Positions 7,918-19,701 of a DNA stretch of 64,000 bases are shown here, in pieces. Position numbers and translations under genes: made by a program. Below the pieces are notes generated by a model. The model had not been told where the DNA came from and did no database searches. It worked only from the letters and a program-made list of their open reading frames with translations. Every line of letters starts with the position of its first letter. The first letter of the stretch is position 1. The stretch is from Pachypanchax playfairii (Eukaryota; Chordata; Actinopteri; Cyprinodontiformes; Aplocheilidae), in contig SSNP01000015.1 of the NCBI GenBank assembly GCA_006937955.1, positions 3,917,239 through 3,981,238 on the forward strand. The letters are read 5' to 3'.

Positions 7918-10900
7918 TCAGGGGTTTAAAGAGTCGGTGCAAATGACTGATTTGTTCCCTGTGTGGATTTTCATGTGTCTGTTATAATTTCCCTTATCGC
8001 TGAACCTTCGCTCACAAACATCACAACCAAACGGTTTGTGTCCCGTGTGGATCCTCATGTGGGTGTTTAAATTACTCTTATAGCTAAATCTTCGTCCACA
8101 AACGTCACAAACAAACGGTTTCTGTCCAGTGTGGATTCTCATGTGTGTGTTTAAATCTGCCTTACAGTTAAATCTACGTGGACAAACGTCACAACCTAAC
8201 GGTTTCTGTCCTGTGTGGATTCTCTTGTGTTTAATTAAGCTACTCTTACTGCAAAACCTTTGTTCACAAGCATCACAACAGAAGGGTTTGTGACCTGTGT
8301 GGATCCTCATGTGTATGTTAAAATCTGTCTTAAAGCTAAATCTTCGATCACAAACATCACATCTAAACGGTTTCTGACCTGTGTGGATTATCATGTGTCT
8401 GTTTAAATGTTCTTTATTACTGAACCTTCGTTCACAAACGTGACAACTGAATGGTTTTTGTCCCGTGTGGATTCTCATGTGTCTGCTTAGATAATCTTTC
8501 CTTGTAAATATTTTACCACAGTCTTCACAACTAAATGATTTCGGTCTTGTCTGGACTTTACGGTGTGAATCCAGATTTGTTTCCACTCTAAAACATTCTT
8601 CATTACCCAAACAGCTTGAAGACACTATTGTTGAGTGACATGTTATGTGTCTCTGAAGAGACGTGTTGTTAACAAACTCATCAGACTCAGAACAGCTGAT
8701 AGATTTGTTGACAGTGTTTACACCTGATTCAGGAGTCCTGCTCTCCTTCCAGTAACTGTCACTGTCTTCAGTTTCGGATCCAGAGTCTGACACGAGTTTC
8801 CTCTGAGAGTCTGAATAACTCTCATCTTTATAATCTTCACTGTCATCAGTTTCTGAAGAGCTGAAATCATCTTTAAAAGTAATTTGATCTGAGTTCCTGG
8901 TAGTTTCTGCTCCTCCATATTCCTCTCCATCAGCTGACATCTGATCAGCTGAGCTGCTTGAGGGAAGATCTTCATCTTCCACTTGGTCCTGATGGAGCTC
9001 TGAGAACAGAGGTTTCTCTTCATCATCCTGTTCCTCCTTTATGTGGAGGAGTTCTGGGTCCTGCTGGTCCACACCAGACCTCCATTCTTCAGGAGTTTCT
9101 TCTTTAATCACCAGAGTCTGATAAACATCTGCAGGGACCACTGAAACACATACAGTGGGGCAAAAAAGTATTTAGTCAGCCACCAATTGTGTAAGTTCTC
9201 CCACTTAAAAAGATCAGAGAGGCCTGTAATTTTCATCATAGGTATACCTCAACTATGAGAGACAAAATGAGGAAAAAAAATCCAGAAAATCACATTGTCT
9301 GATTTTTAAAGAATTTATTTGCAAATTATGGTGGAAAATAAGTATTTGGTCAATAACAAAAGTTAATCTCAATACTTTGTTATATAGCCTTTGTTGGCAA
9401 TGACAGAGGTCAAACGTTTTCTGTAAGTCTTCACAAGGTTTTCACACACTGTTGCTGGTATTTTGGCCCATTCCTCCATGCAGATCTCCTCTAGAGCAGT
9501 GATGTTTTGGGGCTGACGCTGGGCAACACGGACTTTCAACTCCCTCCAGAGATTTTCTATGGGGTTGAGATCTGGAGACTGGCTAGGCCACTCCAGGACC
9601 TTGAAATGCTTCTTACGAAGCCACTCCTTCGTTGCCCGGGCGGTGTGTTTGGGATCATTGTCATGCTGAAAGACCCAGCCACGTCTCATTTTCAATGCCC
9701 TTGCTGATGGAAGGAGGTTTTCACTCAAAATCTTACGATACATGGCCCCATTCATTCTTTCCTTTACACGGATCAGTCGTCCTGGTCCCCTTGCAGAAAA
9801 ACAGCCCCAAAGCATGATGTTTCCACCCCCATGCTTTACAGTAGGTATGGTGTTCTTTGGATCCAACTCAGCATTCTTTCCCCTCCAAACACGACAAGTT
9901 GAGTTTCTACCAAAAAGTTCTACTTTGGTTTCATCTGACCATATGATGTTCTCCCAATCCTCTTCTGGATCATCCAAATGCTCTCTAGCAAACCGCAGAC
10001 GGGCCTGGACGTGTCCTGGCTTCAGCAGGGGGACACGTCTGGCACTGCAGGATTTGAGTCCCTGGCGGCGTAGTGTGTTACTGATGGTAGCCTTTGTTAC
10101 TTTGGTCCCAGCTCTCTGCAGGTCATTCACTAGGTCCCTCCGTGTGGTTCTGGGATTTTTGCTCACCGTTCTTGTGATCATTTTGACCCCACGGGGTGAG
10201 ATCTTGCGTGGAGCCCCAGATCGAGGGAGATTATCAGTGGTCTTGTATGTCTTCCATTTTCTAATAATTGCTCCCACAGTTGATTTCTTCACACCAAGCT
10301 GCTTACCTATTGCAGATTCAGTCTTCCCAGCCTGGTGAAGGTCTACAATTTTGTTTCTGGTGTCCTTTGACAGCTCTTTGGTCTTGGCCATAGTGGAGTT
10401 TGGAGCGTGACTGTTTGAGGTTGTGGACAGGTGTCTTTTATACTGATAACGAGTTCACACAGGTGCCATTAATACAGGTAACGAGTGGAGGACCGAGGAG
10501 CCTCTTAAAGAAGTTACAGGTCTGTGAAAGCCAGAAATCTTACTTGTTTGTAGGTGACCAAATACTTATTTTCCACCATAATTTGCAAATAAATTCTTTA
10601 AAAATCAGACAATGTGATTTTCTGGATTTTTTTTCCTCATTTTGTCTCTCATAGTTGAGGTATACCTATGATGAAAATTACAGGCCTCTCTGATCTTTTT
10701 AAGTGGGAGAACTTACACAATTGGTGGCTGACTAAATACTTTTTTGCCCCACTGTACATGTTAAACAATGTTACTCCTAATTTCACAAAGATTAAATTGA
10801 TCTCAAACTGAAGGAACCATTTTTTAGCTCATCAATATGGCCTGAATGGACCCACATCCACCAGGGAGTCCGCTCCAACTTCCTTCATCTCACAGCAGTT

Positions 10901-11201
10901 CATACAAGTGTTTTACATTTACACTGCCATCAATTTCACACATCACTATATTGAATTAACATGTTTAACACATGAAGAAATAACATATTCTCTGATGGAA
11001 ATAATATTCTATCTGTATAGTCATAAAACACGACTCAGCCACTTATGGTGGTCTGTGCTGCTAAATGTATCTGGTGTATTTGTACTATATCTAAGGATGT
11101 CTGTGAATGTCAGACTTAAAAGAAAGAATAAAAATATACAAACCTACAACGTGCAGCTGATCGAATGGGTTCAAACCAGCATCTTGGATTCTGTCGCTCA
11201 T
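7918..11201 (-). CDS. C2H2 zinc-finger gene A (2 coding exons, 7 fingers)
   Basis: Exon 1 is 11201-11144 (MSDRIQDAGLNPFDQLHVV; an upstream in-frame ATG at 11279 is an alternative start). Exon 2 is 9140-7918. The junction is phase 1 and restores V-V-P-A-D. Exon 2 encodes an acidic linker with two IKEE motifs, one degenerate finger whose Cys pair is lost (SCSESDEF), and seven intact C2H2 fingers joined by TGQKPF-type linkers. Inferred role: sequence-specific nuclear DNA-binding regulator, as for this family; target unknown. The frame appears to start at 9141 only because GTG can be read as a start; the true start is in exon 1. The single intron contains a complete Tc1 element. A second, identical-looking exon 1 at 14380-14323 belongs to the suspected assembly duplication. 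Confidence 0.85.
9153..10754 (-). mobile_element. Tc1-like transposon, copy 1 (complete, 1602 bp)
   Basis: The element is bounded by TA at 9151-9152 and 10755-10756, with inverted ends beginning CAGTGGGGCAAAAAAG. The inverted repeats are about 200 bp. Each carries an outer and an inner copy of a related motif (outer AAGTATTTAGTCAG, inner AAGTATTTGGTCA near 9340), the IR/DR layout of Tc1 elements. It encodes an intact 340-residue transposase. It lies in the intron of zinc-finger gene A, in the same orientation as the gene. Confidence 0.95.
9369..10391 (-). CDS. Tc1-like transposase, intact 340 residues
   Basis: The protein begins MAKTKELSKDTRNKIVDLHQ and has the full length usual for Tc1 transposases. 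The N-terminal paired-like helix-turn-helix region spans about residues 1-110, with a basic SGAPRKISPRG hook between its subdomains. The DDE catalytic core has Asp in IIWSDETK, Asp in FQHDNDPKHT and Glu in SPDLNPIENLW, the DD34E arrangement. No stop or frameshift is present, so this copy could encode active enzyme. Expression is not known. Confidence 0.95.
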   Translation of the reverse strand: MAKTKELSKDTRNKIVDLHQAGKTESAIGKQLGVKKSTVGAIIRKWKTYKTTDNLPRSGAPRKISPRGVKMITRTVSKNPRTTRRDLVNDLQRAGTKVTKATISNTLRRQGLKSCSARRVPLLKPGHVQARLRFAREHLDDPEEDWENIIWSDETKVELFGRNSTCRVWRGKNAELDPKNTIPTVKHGGGNIMLWGCFSARGPGRLIRVKERMNGAMYRKILSENLLPSARALKMRRGWVFQHDNDPKHTARATKEWLRKKHFKVLEWPSQSPDLNPIENLWRELKVRVAQRQPQNITALEEICMEEWAKIPATVCENLVKTYRKRLTSVIANKGYITKY

Positions 11202-13436
11202 GACCAGCTTCTTTTGTAAAATATCTCCAACATGTTTTCCTCCGCTGCATCCAGTTGCTGTTTGACCCGATGTTTGCACATCTGTATTTCCTAGCAGATG
11301 AATCTAAATCTATTTGAATTCTTTCCACCGTTCAGCAGCTGCAGCTGTTGTGACCAGCAGGATGTTGTCAGTGTCCTTCATTAATAACCATCCTGATCAC
11401 ACACAGGTCAAACTCTTGTGTTCCTGGTTTTACTGTATGAAGAAAAGACTTGTGTCACAAGATCTGTTTTTTTAATGATGGTTGCTGACAGTGACACCCC
11501 AGATATAACACACACATAGCAACATGCACATTAATAACAATAACTAGAATAGTTTGATGTAATAATGACACTGTTTCCTATTTAGTTTGTGCAAACTAAA
11601 TGTGCACAAAACTCACTTTTTAAAAAATCACTTTAGTTTCCACAGACTGTAGTCAAGGCCGAGTCATCTCAAAACATTTAAAATAGATTAAATCCTCATT
11701 GCAATTTGAGAGAAATTTGTTTATAATATCTCAGCAGTTCTCAACATTTTCATACAATGTCTATAATCATTTAAAAACAAAAACTCATTTTTAGAATCAC
11801 CTATGAAAATTGGTCTGGCTTGGAGTGCACAAAAATGTACATCAACTCAAGCAGCACACAAACTTTTATCCGGTAACTTTCAATAAAAAACGGTTCACCT
11901 CTCTTTGACAGTTTACGACGACTAAGCCCCTCACAATATGGCGTCAACCTTTGCGCTCAAGCGGCGTCTTCTATGTCTTTGGGCGTGACTCTGGTTTCAC
12001 TCGCTGCTTTAAGATTTGTGACATAGATTCCTGTTTTTTACATCCTTACTAACATTTACAAATGTCGCTTGTTATATTTGCACCAAACAGAGAAAATAAA
12101 TGCCACAAACGACCAGAAGCACCTCTTCTCTTAGCACAGCACGGATTGAGAATCACGCATGCGCAATGATGTGTCGTCTGAAAACGTCTTAAAGTGACAG
12201 TACAGACTGCTGAAGGGACGTTTGTAGGGTTTTTTTCCTTGAAAAAAAATGATCTGATGTGTATTTTTAATTTTTGATTAACAAAATCTGTTTGTTTAAA
12301 AAGTGTCAAGAAAACAAATCTTCATGAGTGACGCAAATAGCTTAAACTAGAATGTAAAATGTTATACTTTATGTCATAAAGTGAGAACATTGAGTTCATG
12401 TGTGAAGCACACTTCAGAGTTTGGGGGTTCTGTGAAACTTCTTCTCTTTATTTCTCTTCCCTAGGTGAGTAGAGGCATCCTCTCTTCAGCTCCACCTCTG
12501 AAAGGCATCTGCCTCCAAAAAGCTGCATATAGTATACAACTCCACATTTTATTTATTAGCAAACAGCACTAAGACTTTAAAGGACTGAGAAATATATCTT
12601 AACATTAAAAAAATGGAAAACACACTGTTTATGCAATTCCATGGCAGTATTATATACCATTAACTTGTATATGTATACAGCCAAAAAATGTTAACTGTTA
12701 TAAAGTTTTCATTTGCAAGGTAACAAAAGGAAACATTCAAACATCTGAACATTCTTTCAATAACACAAACACCCAAACTGGACAATCAACATGAAGTTTA
12801 TTCTTATAATTTTTATTTTGGTTTAAAAAAATGAACACTTTTTATTGTTGCTGCAAAACTTCACAAACTGTTAATGGATAGATAAATATTGCACTACCTG
12901 TTCGTTTTGAAAAGGCTTTTAGTAATAAAAAAAACAGTTTATGCATGCTTAATAATTTAACGTCAACACACATATACATTTTAAAATCTACATATTATTC
13001 TGGATATTAAAGGAGTAGAGCAATGGCAATCGATTAGATTCAGGAAATCGTATAAAAAGAAGTGCAATAAGGTACTTCCTAGTAAATCAAATTTAGAATG
13101 TTTTTGTAGAAAGAAAACATAAAAACATCTGAATTAAACTTTTTGAACCTAAATGTTTTGACTTGAACAGCTCAAAAACCCGTTCGGTTTGTATTTATCT
13201 AAAGATCAAACTTGTGACTTCTCGCAACACTGCTTAAGTACTTCGTAGTGCCACTGCCATGACCAATTTAGGGTTGCATGGTAACCAAGCATATGTTTTC
13301 ATTCTATAGGAAAAAACATTAGTATCAAATAAAACTTGCATGAGGTGAACATGACAATTCTACACAGATAGGCCCAAGCTGGATGAAGAACAAAATATAA
13401 ATTCCAGGGTTACAAGAATCAAAGCAAAAACATTTA
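10268..13436. repeat. First copy of a 3169-bp block repeated without visible difference
   Basis: This block and 13447-16615 match at a constant offset of 3179 in every stretch compared. All open frames inside are identical. The two copies are separated only by ten Ns. See the matching entry and finding. Confidence 0.9.
10755..13436. other. 5' part of gene A intron, exon 1 and upstream region
   Basis: Apart from exon 1 (11201-11144) this stretch has no convincing gene. A promoter-like block upstream of exon 1 includes an NRF1-like ACGCATGCGCAA near 12153 and cttaaagtgacagtacag at about 12188. A nearly identical phrase occurs upstream of gene B exon 1 (about 21930). 11290-11480 is homologous to 26880-27040 upstream of gene C. 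The remainder is AT-rich. Confidence 0.5.
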
Positions 13437-13446
13437 NNNNNNNNNN
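13437..13446. other. Assembly gap (10 Ns)
   Basis: A run of exactly ten Ns, probably a placeholder of arbitrary length. It directly joins the end of one copy of the duplicated block to the beginning of the other, inside Tc1 sequence. Confidence 0.98.
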
Positions 13447-13933
13447 TTGCTCCCACAGTTGATTTCTTCACACCAAGCTGCTTACCTATTGCAGATTCAG
13501 TCTTCCCAGCCTGGTGAAGGTCTACAATTTTGTTTCTGGTGTCCTTTGACAGCTCTTTGGTCTTGGCCATAGTGGAGTTTGGAGCGTGACTGTTTGAGGT
13601 TGTGGACAGGTGTCTTTTATACTGATAACGAGTTCACACAGGTGCCATTAATACAGGTAACGAGTGGAGGACCGAGGAGCCTCTTAAAGAAGTTACAGGT
13701 CTGTGAAAGCCAGAAATCTTACTTGTTTGTAGGTGACCAAATACTTATTTTCCACCATAATTTGCAAATAAATTCTTTAAAAATCAGACAATGTGATTTT
13801 CTGGATTTTTTTTCCTCATTTTGTCTCTCATAGTTGAGGTATACCTATGATGAAAATTACAGGCCTCTCTGATCTTTTTAAGTGGGAGAACTTACACAAT
13901 TGGTGGCTGACTAAATACTTTTTTGCCCCACTG
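13447..13933 (-). pseudogene. Tc1 fragment at contig edge (N-terminal transposase plus one terminal repeat)
   Basis: The first about 41 codons of a Tc1 transposase (13570 downward) are cut by the N gap; the right-hand terminal inverted repeat is complete. Sequence is identical to 10268-10754. It most likely exists only as an assembly duplicate of copy 1. Confidence 0.8.
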
Positions 13934-16615
13934 TACATGTTAAACAATGTTACTCCTAATTTCACAAAGATTAAATTGATCTCAAACTGAAGGAACCATT
14001 TTTTAGCTCATCAATATGGCCTGAATGGACCCACATCCACCAGGGAGTCCGCTCCAACTTCCTTCATCTCACAGCAGTTCATACAAGTGTTTTACATTTA
14101 CACTGCCATCAATTTCACACATCACTATATTGAATTAACATGTTTAACACATGAAGAAATAACATATTCTCTGATGGAAATAATATTCTATCTGTATAGT
14201 CATAAAACACGACTCAGCCACTTATGGTGGTCTGTGCTGCTAAATGTATCTGGTGTATTTGTACTATATCTAAGGATGTCTGTGAATGTCAGACTTAAAA
14301 GAAAGAATAAAAATATACAAACCTACAACGTGCAGCTGATCGAATGGGTTCAAACCAGCATCTTGGATTCTGTCGCTCATGACCAGCTTCTTTTGTAAAA
14401 TATCTCCAACATGTTTTCCTCCGCTGCATCCAGTTGCTGTTTGACCCGATGTTTGCACATCTGTATTTCCTAGCAGATGAATCTAAATCTATTTGAATTC
14501 TTTCCACCGTTCAGCAGCTGCAGCTGTTGTGACCAGCAGGATGTTGTCAGTGTCCTTCATTAATAACCATCCTGATCACACACAGGTCAAACTCTTGTGT
14601 TCCTGGTTTTACTGTATGAAGAAAAGACTTGTGTCACAAGATCTGTTTTTTTAATGATGGTTGCTGACAGTGACACCCCAGATATAACACACACATAGCA
14701 ACATGCACATTAATAACAATAACTAGAATAGTTTGATGTAATAATGACACTGTTTCCTATTTAGTTTGTGCAAACTAAATGTGCACAAAACTCACTTTTT
14801 AAAAAATCACTTTAGTTTCCACAGACTGTAGTCAAGGCCGAGTCATCTCAAAACATTTAAAATAGATTAAATCCTCATTGCAATTTGAGAGAAATTTGTT
14901 TATAATATCTCAGCAGTTCTCAACATTTTCATACAATGTCTATAATCATTTAAAAACAAAAACTCATTTTTAGAATCACCTATGAAAATTGGTCTGGCTT
15001 GGAGTGCACAAAAATGTACATCAACTCAAGCAGCACACAAACTTTTATCCGGTAACTTTCAATAAAAAACGGTTCACCTCTCTTTGACAGTTTACGACGA
15101 CTAAGCCCCTCACAATATGGCGTCAACCTTTGCGCTCAAGCGGCGTCTTCTATGTCTTTGGGCGTGACTCTGGTTTCACTCGCTGCTTTAAGATTTGTGA
15201 CATAGATTCCTGTTTTTTACATCCTTACTAACATTTACAAATGTCGCTTGTTATATTTGCACCAAACAGAGAAAATAAATGCCACAAACGACCAGAAGCA
15301 CCTCTTCTCTTAGCACAGCACGGATTGAGAATCACGCATGCGCAATGATGTGTCGTCTGAAAACGTCTTAAAGTGACAGTACAGACTGCTGAAGGGACGT
15401 TTGTAGGGTTTTTTTCCTTGAAAAAAAATGATCTGATGTGTATTTTTAATTTTTGATTAACAAAATCTGTTTGTTTAAAAAGTGTCAAGAAAACAAATCT
15501 TCATGAGTGACGCAAATAGCTTAAACTAGAATGTAAAATGTTATACTTTATGTCATAAAGTGAGAACATTGAGTTCATGTGTGAAGCACACTTCAGAGTT
15601 TGGGGGTTCTGTGAAACTTCTTCTCTTTATTTCTCTTCCCTAGGTGAGTAGAGGCATCCTCTCTTCAGCTCCACCTCTGAAAGGCATCTGCCTCCAAAAA
15701 GCTGCATATAGTATACAACTCCACATTTTATTTATTAGCAAACAGCACTAAGACTTTAAAGGACTGAGAAATATATCTTAACATTAAAAAAATGGAAAAC
15801 ACACTGTTTATGCAATTCCATGGCAGTATTATATACCATTAACTTGTATATGTATACAGCCAAAAAATGTTAACTGTTATAAAGTTTTCATTTGCAAGGT
15901 AACAAAAGGAAACATTCAAACATCTGAACATTCTTTCAATAACACAAACACCCAAACTGGACAATCAACATGAAGTTTATTCTTATAATTTTTATTTTGG
16001 TTTAAAAAAATGAACACTTTTTATTGTTGCTGCAAAACTTCACAAACTGTTAATGGATAGATAAATATTGCACTACCTGTTCGTTTTGAAAAGGCTTTTA
16101 GTAATAAAAAAAACAGTTTATGCATGCTTAATAATTTAACGTCAACACACATATACATTTTAAAATCTACATATTATTCTGGATATTAAAGGAGTAGAGC
16201 AATGGCAATCGATTAGATTCAGGAAATCGTATAAAAAGAAGTGCAATAAGGTACTTCCTAGTAAATCAAATTTAGAATGTTTTTGTAGAAAGAAAACATA
16301 AAAACATCTGAATTAAACTTTTTGAACCTAAATGTTTTGACTTGAACAGCTCAAAAACCCGTTCGGTTTGTATTTATCTAAAGATCAAACTTGTGACTTC
16401 TCGCAACACTGCTTAAGTACTTCGTAGTGCCACTGCCATGACCAATTTAGGGTTGCATGGTAACCAAGCATATGTTTTCATTCTATAGGAAAAAACATTA
16501 GTATCAAATAAAACTTGCATGAGGTGAACATGACAATTCTACACAGATAGGCCCAAGCTGGATGAAGAACAAAATATAAATTCCAGGGTTACAAGAATCA
16601 AAGCAAAAACATTTA
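13447..16615. repeat. Second copy of the 3169-bp block (probable false duplication)
   Basis: It starts in mid-Tc1 (the N-terminal part of the transposase, 13570 downward, then the right terminal repeat ending at 13933). It then repeats gene A exon 1 (14380-14323) and its upstream region. It ends where unique sequence begins at 16616. The transposon fragment ends in GCCCCACTG like Tc1 copy 1, not ACCCCACTG like copy 2, so it derives from copy 1. Confidence 0.88.
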
Positions 16616-16827
16616 CAGACATACAGTTTTAAACACGACAGTAAATGACACAAACCTACTGCTTAGTAACAAACATGGGAACTGAGAACTCTGTGATCTT
16701 TCACAGGTATTTGTCTTAATAACAACCATAAAGTCTCTCTGACACACTCAAGTTTCAATAAAACATTTACAAACATGATAACTTTGTTTAATGAGACACG
16801 GTGCATATTTGTGTTGTTTGACACTTA

Positions 16828-18429
16828 CAGTGGGGCAAAAAAGTATTTAGTCAGCCACCAATTGTGTAAGTTCTCCCACTTAAAAAGATCAGAGAGGCCT
16901 GTAATTTTCATCATAGGTATACCTCAACTATGAGAGACAAAATGAGGAAAAAAAATCCAGAAAATCACATTGTCTGATTTTTAAAGAATTTATTTGCAAA
17001 TTATGGTGGAAAATAAGTATTTGGTCAATAACAAAAGTTAATCTCAATACTTTGTTATATAGCCTTTGTTGGCAATGACAGAGGTCAAACGTTTTCTGTA
17101 AGTCTTCACAAGGTTTTCACACACTGTTGCTGGTATTTTGGCCCATTCCTCCATGCAGATCTCCTCTAGAGCAGTGATGTTTTGGGGCTGACGCTGGGCA
17201 ACACGGACTTTCAACTCCCTCCAGAGATTTTCTATGAGGTTGAGATCTGGAGACTGGCTAGGCCACTCCAGGACCTTGAAATGCTTCTTACGAAGCCACT
17301 CCTTCGTTGCCCGTGCGGTGTGTTTGGGATCATTGTCATGCTGAAAGACCCAGCCACGTCTCATTTTCAATGCCCTTGCTGATGGAAGGAGGTTTTCACT
17401 CAAAATCTTACGATACATGGCCCCNTTCATTCTTTCCTTTACACGGATCAGTCGTCCTGGTCCCCTTGCAGAAAAACAGCCCCAAAGCATGATGTTTCCA
17501 CCCCCATGCTTTACAGTAGGTATGGTGTTCTTTGGATCCAACTCAGCATTCTTTCCCCTCCAAACACGACAAGTTGAGTTTCTACCAAAAAGTTCTACTT
17601 TGGTTTCATCTGACCATATGATGTTCTCCCAATCCTCTTCTGGATCATCCAAATGCTCTCTAGCAAACCGCAGACGGGCCTGGACGTGTCCTGGCTTCAG
17701 CAGGGGGACACGTCTGGCACTGCAGGATTTGAGTCCCTGGCGGCGTAGTGTGTTACTGATGGTAGCCTTTGTTACTTTGGTCCCAGCTCTCTGCAGGTCA
17801 TTCACTAGGTCCCTCCGTGTGGTTCTGGGATTTTTGCTCACCGTTCTTGTGATCATTTTGACCCCACGGGGTGAGATTTTGCGTAGAGCCCCAGATCGAG
17901 GGAGATTATCAGTGGTCTTGTATGTCTTCCATTTTCTAATAATTGCTCCCACAGTTGATTTCTTCACACCAAGCTGCTTACCTATTGCAGATTCAGTCTT
18001 CCCAGCCTGGTGAAGGTCTACAATTTTGTTTCTGGTGTCCTTTGACAGCTCTTTGGTCTTGGCCATAGTGGAGTTTGGAGCGTGACTGTTTGAGGTTGTG
18101 GACAGGTGTCTTTTATACTGATAACGAGTTCACACAGGTGCCATTAATACAGGTAACGAGTGGAGGACCGAGGAGCCTCTTAAAGAAGTTACAGGTCTGT
18201 GAAAGCCAGAAATCTTACTTGTTTGTAGGTGACCAAATACTTATTTTCCACCATAATTTGCAAATAAATTCTTTAAAAATCAGACAATGTGATTTTCTGG
18301 ATTTTTTTTCCTCATTTTGTCTCTCATAGTTGAGGTATACCTATGATGAAAATTACAGGCCTCTCTGATCTTTTTAAGTGGGAGAACTTACACAATTGGT
18401 GGCTGACTAAATACTTTTTTACCCCACTG
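16828..18429 (-). mobile_element. Tc1-like transposon, copy 2 (complete, 1602 bp)
   Basis: Flanked by TA at 16826-16827 and 18430-18431, with the same length, inverted repeats and orientation as copy 1. Only scattered base differences are visible, for example ACCCCACTG instead of GCCCCACTG at the right end. It lies between zinc-finger genes A and B, outside any recognised exon. Confidence 0.95.
17044..18066 (-). CDS. Tc1-like transposase of copy 2, full-length with substitutions
   Basis: This is a 340-residue frame almost identical to that of copy 1. Differences visible: Pro to Leu in the hook region (SGALRKIS) and Pro to Leu next to the catalytic Glu (SPDLNLIENLW). One undetermined base at 17425 leaves one residue unknown. 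The second Pro to Leu change falls in a motif strongly conserved in Tc1 enzymes, so activity may be reduced. Confidence 0.92.
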   Translation of the reverse strand: MAKTKELSKDTRNKIVDLHQAGKTESAIGKQLGVKKSTVGAIIRKWKTYKTTDNLPRSGALRKISPRGVKMITRTVSKNPRTTRRDLVNDLQRAGTKVTKATISNTLRRQGLKSCSARRVPLLKPGHVQARLRFAREHLDDPEEDWENIIWSDETKVELFGRNSTCRVWRGKNAELDPKNTIPTVKHGGGNIMLWGCFSARGPGRLIRVKERMXGAMYRKILSENLLPSARALKMRRGWVFQHDNDPKHTARATKEWLRKKHFKVLEWPSQSPDLNLIENLWRELKVRVAQRQPQNITALEEICMEEWAKIPATVCENLVKTYRKRLTSVIANKGYITKY

Positions 18430-18431
18430 TA

Positions 18432-19701
18432 TAAGGCAAATATGAATGTTTTTGTCTGCGTTTACATCTTACATTGAAAAGTATATGTGAGCTCGTGTTT
18501 TTAATGATAAAAATGTTGCAATGCTTCATTAAAGCATTTCCTTAAGTCAGACCCAGAGAATGATGAAATCATTCACACATAAATAAAAGACTTCACGGAC
18601 ACAAACGTTACGTTCTAACAGTGGGTTGAATTTTAGTCCATAGAAAGAATTCATCTGCACGGCTACACTTCAGTCATATTATAATTGAATAATGAACCGA
18701 AACAAGGCAACAATATTCTTTTCCTTTTCTCTGAATGTCACACTCTCAACACAAAGAGTTCTGAACTGAGAAACGTGTTCATTCCATAAATAAAAAGGAA
18801 CTGGAGGTTGAAACAAAGTGCTTAACGACTCACCTGTCAGGTCAAAAGAATCTTTCTGTGCACTCTTAAACACGCTGCTGTCGTAAAGACAACAAGATGT
18901 GAGGACACATCATGAATGTTGCTCATTTCACTGCTGGTACCAGACACTCTTGTGTGCATCTACAATTTATATAAAACTCATAATGATTGCAGCCCGGAAG
19001 AACACAGATAATCAGAAGGTGGTACGCTCACAGTTCCACTGGAGTCGAGAGTGCTTGGGCCAAGAACACTCCCTTTCTTTCTCTCCTTCTTCTGTTCTGA
19101 TCAGGCTATTTATCCTCTATGTTCAATTGTATCCATAATAACACTGAGACTGAATGTGTTTGATCAGCAGAACTTGAAGCACGTGGAACAGATTTTGGTT
19201 CAAACATGTGGCCATGCACCCAAAACCTGTTCTCTTGATATTGAGTCTTCTTCTGAGTCATCAATTTCTTATTCAGAAATAGAGCCTCAGAAACAACAGT
19301 TTATTGCTCCGATTCAGTCTTTTCTGCCATGGTTTGCCATGTTTACATCTCTAGTTCCCCTTTTTTGTCACTTACGGTCATTGCACATGTTCATATGACT
19401 GTCTGCTACTTCAGAATCAGAATCAAGCTTTACTGGCCAAGTATCATTTGCACAATACAAGGAATTTGACTTGAAAGAGAAGCACAGACTCTCTCATTTG
19501 AGGCAGCCATTTTTTCCAGCTCCACGTACTTCTAGAAATTGTGCCCCAAGACTCCTTGATCATGCAAGATTTCAGGCTTTGTTACTTTGTGCACCCTGAT
19601 TTTTGTGGAAAATTTGCTCCTGGGCCTAAATGCAATACTGATTGATATGTAACAAAATAACACATCAAAATCAGTCAGATTCACTTTCAGGCAAGTAATA
19701 G
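18432..19701. other. Spacer and 3' flank of zinc-finger gene B, no gene recognised
   Basis: AT-rich with short open frames only. It presumably includes the 3' untranslated region of gene B. No RNA gene or complete mobile element was recognised. 16616-16827 is likewise featureless. Confidence 0.45.

Noticed and set aside
9507..10338. Plus-strand open frames within Tc1
   Set aside because: Antisense to the intact transposase; the same shadows recur in copy 2.
12049..12309. 86-codon minus-strand frame, repeated at 15228-15488
   Set aside because: No domain, lies in a promoter-like region, and its second appearance is only the assembly duplicate.
10268..16615. Recent biological tandem duplication of zinc-finger exon 1
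   Set aside because: No difference was seen over 3.2 kb and the copies abut at a ten-N placeholder; an assembly artefact is far more likely.
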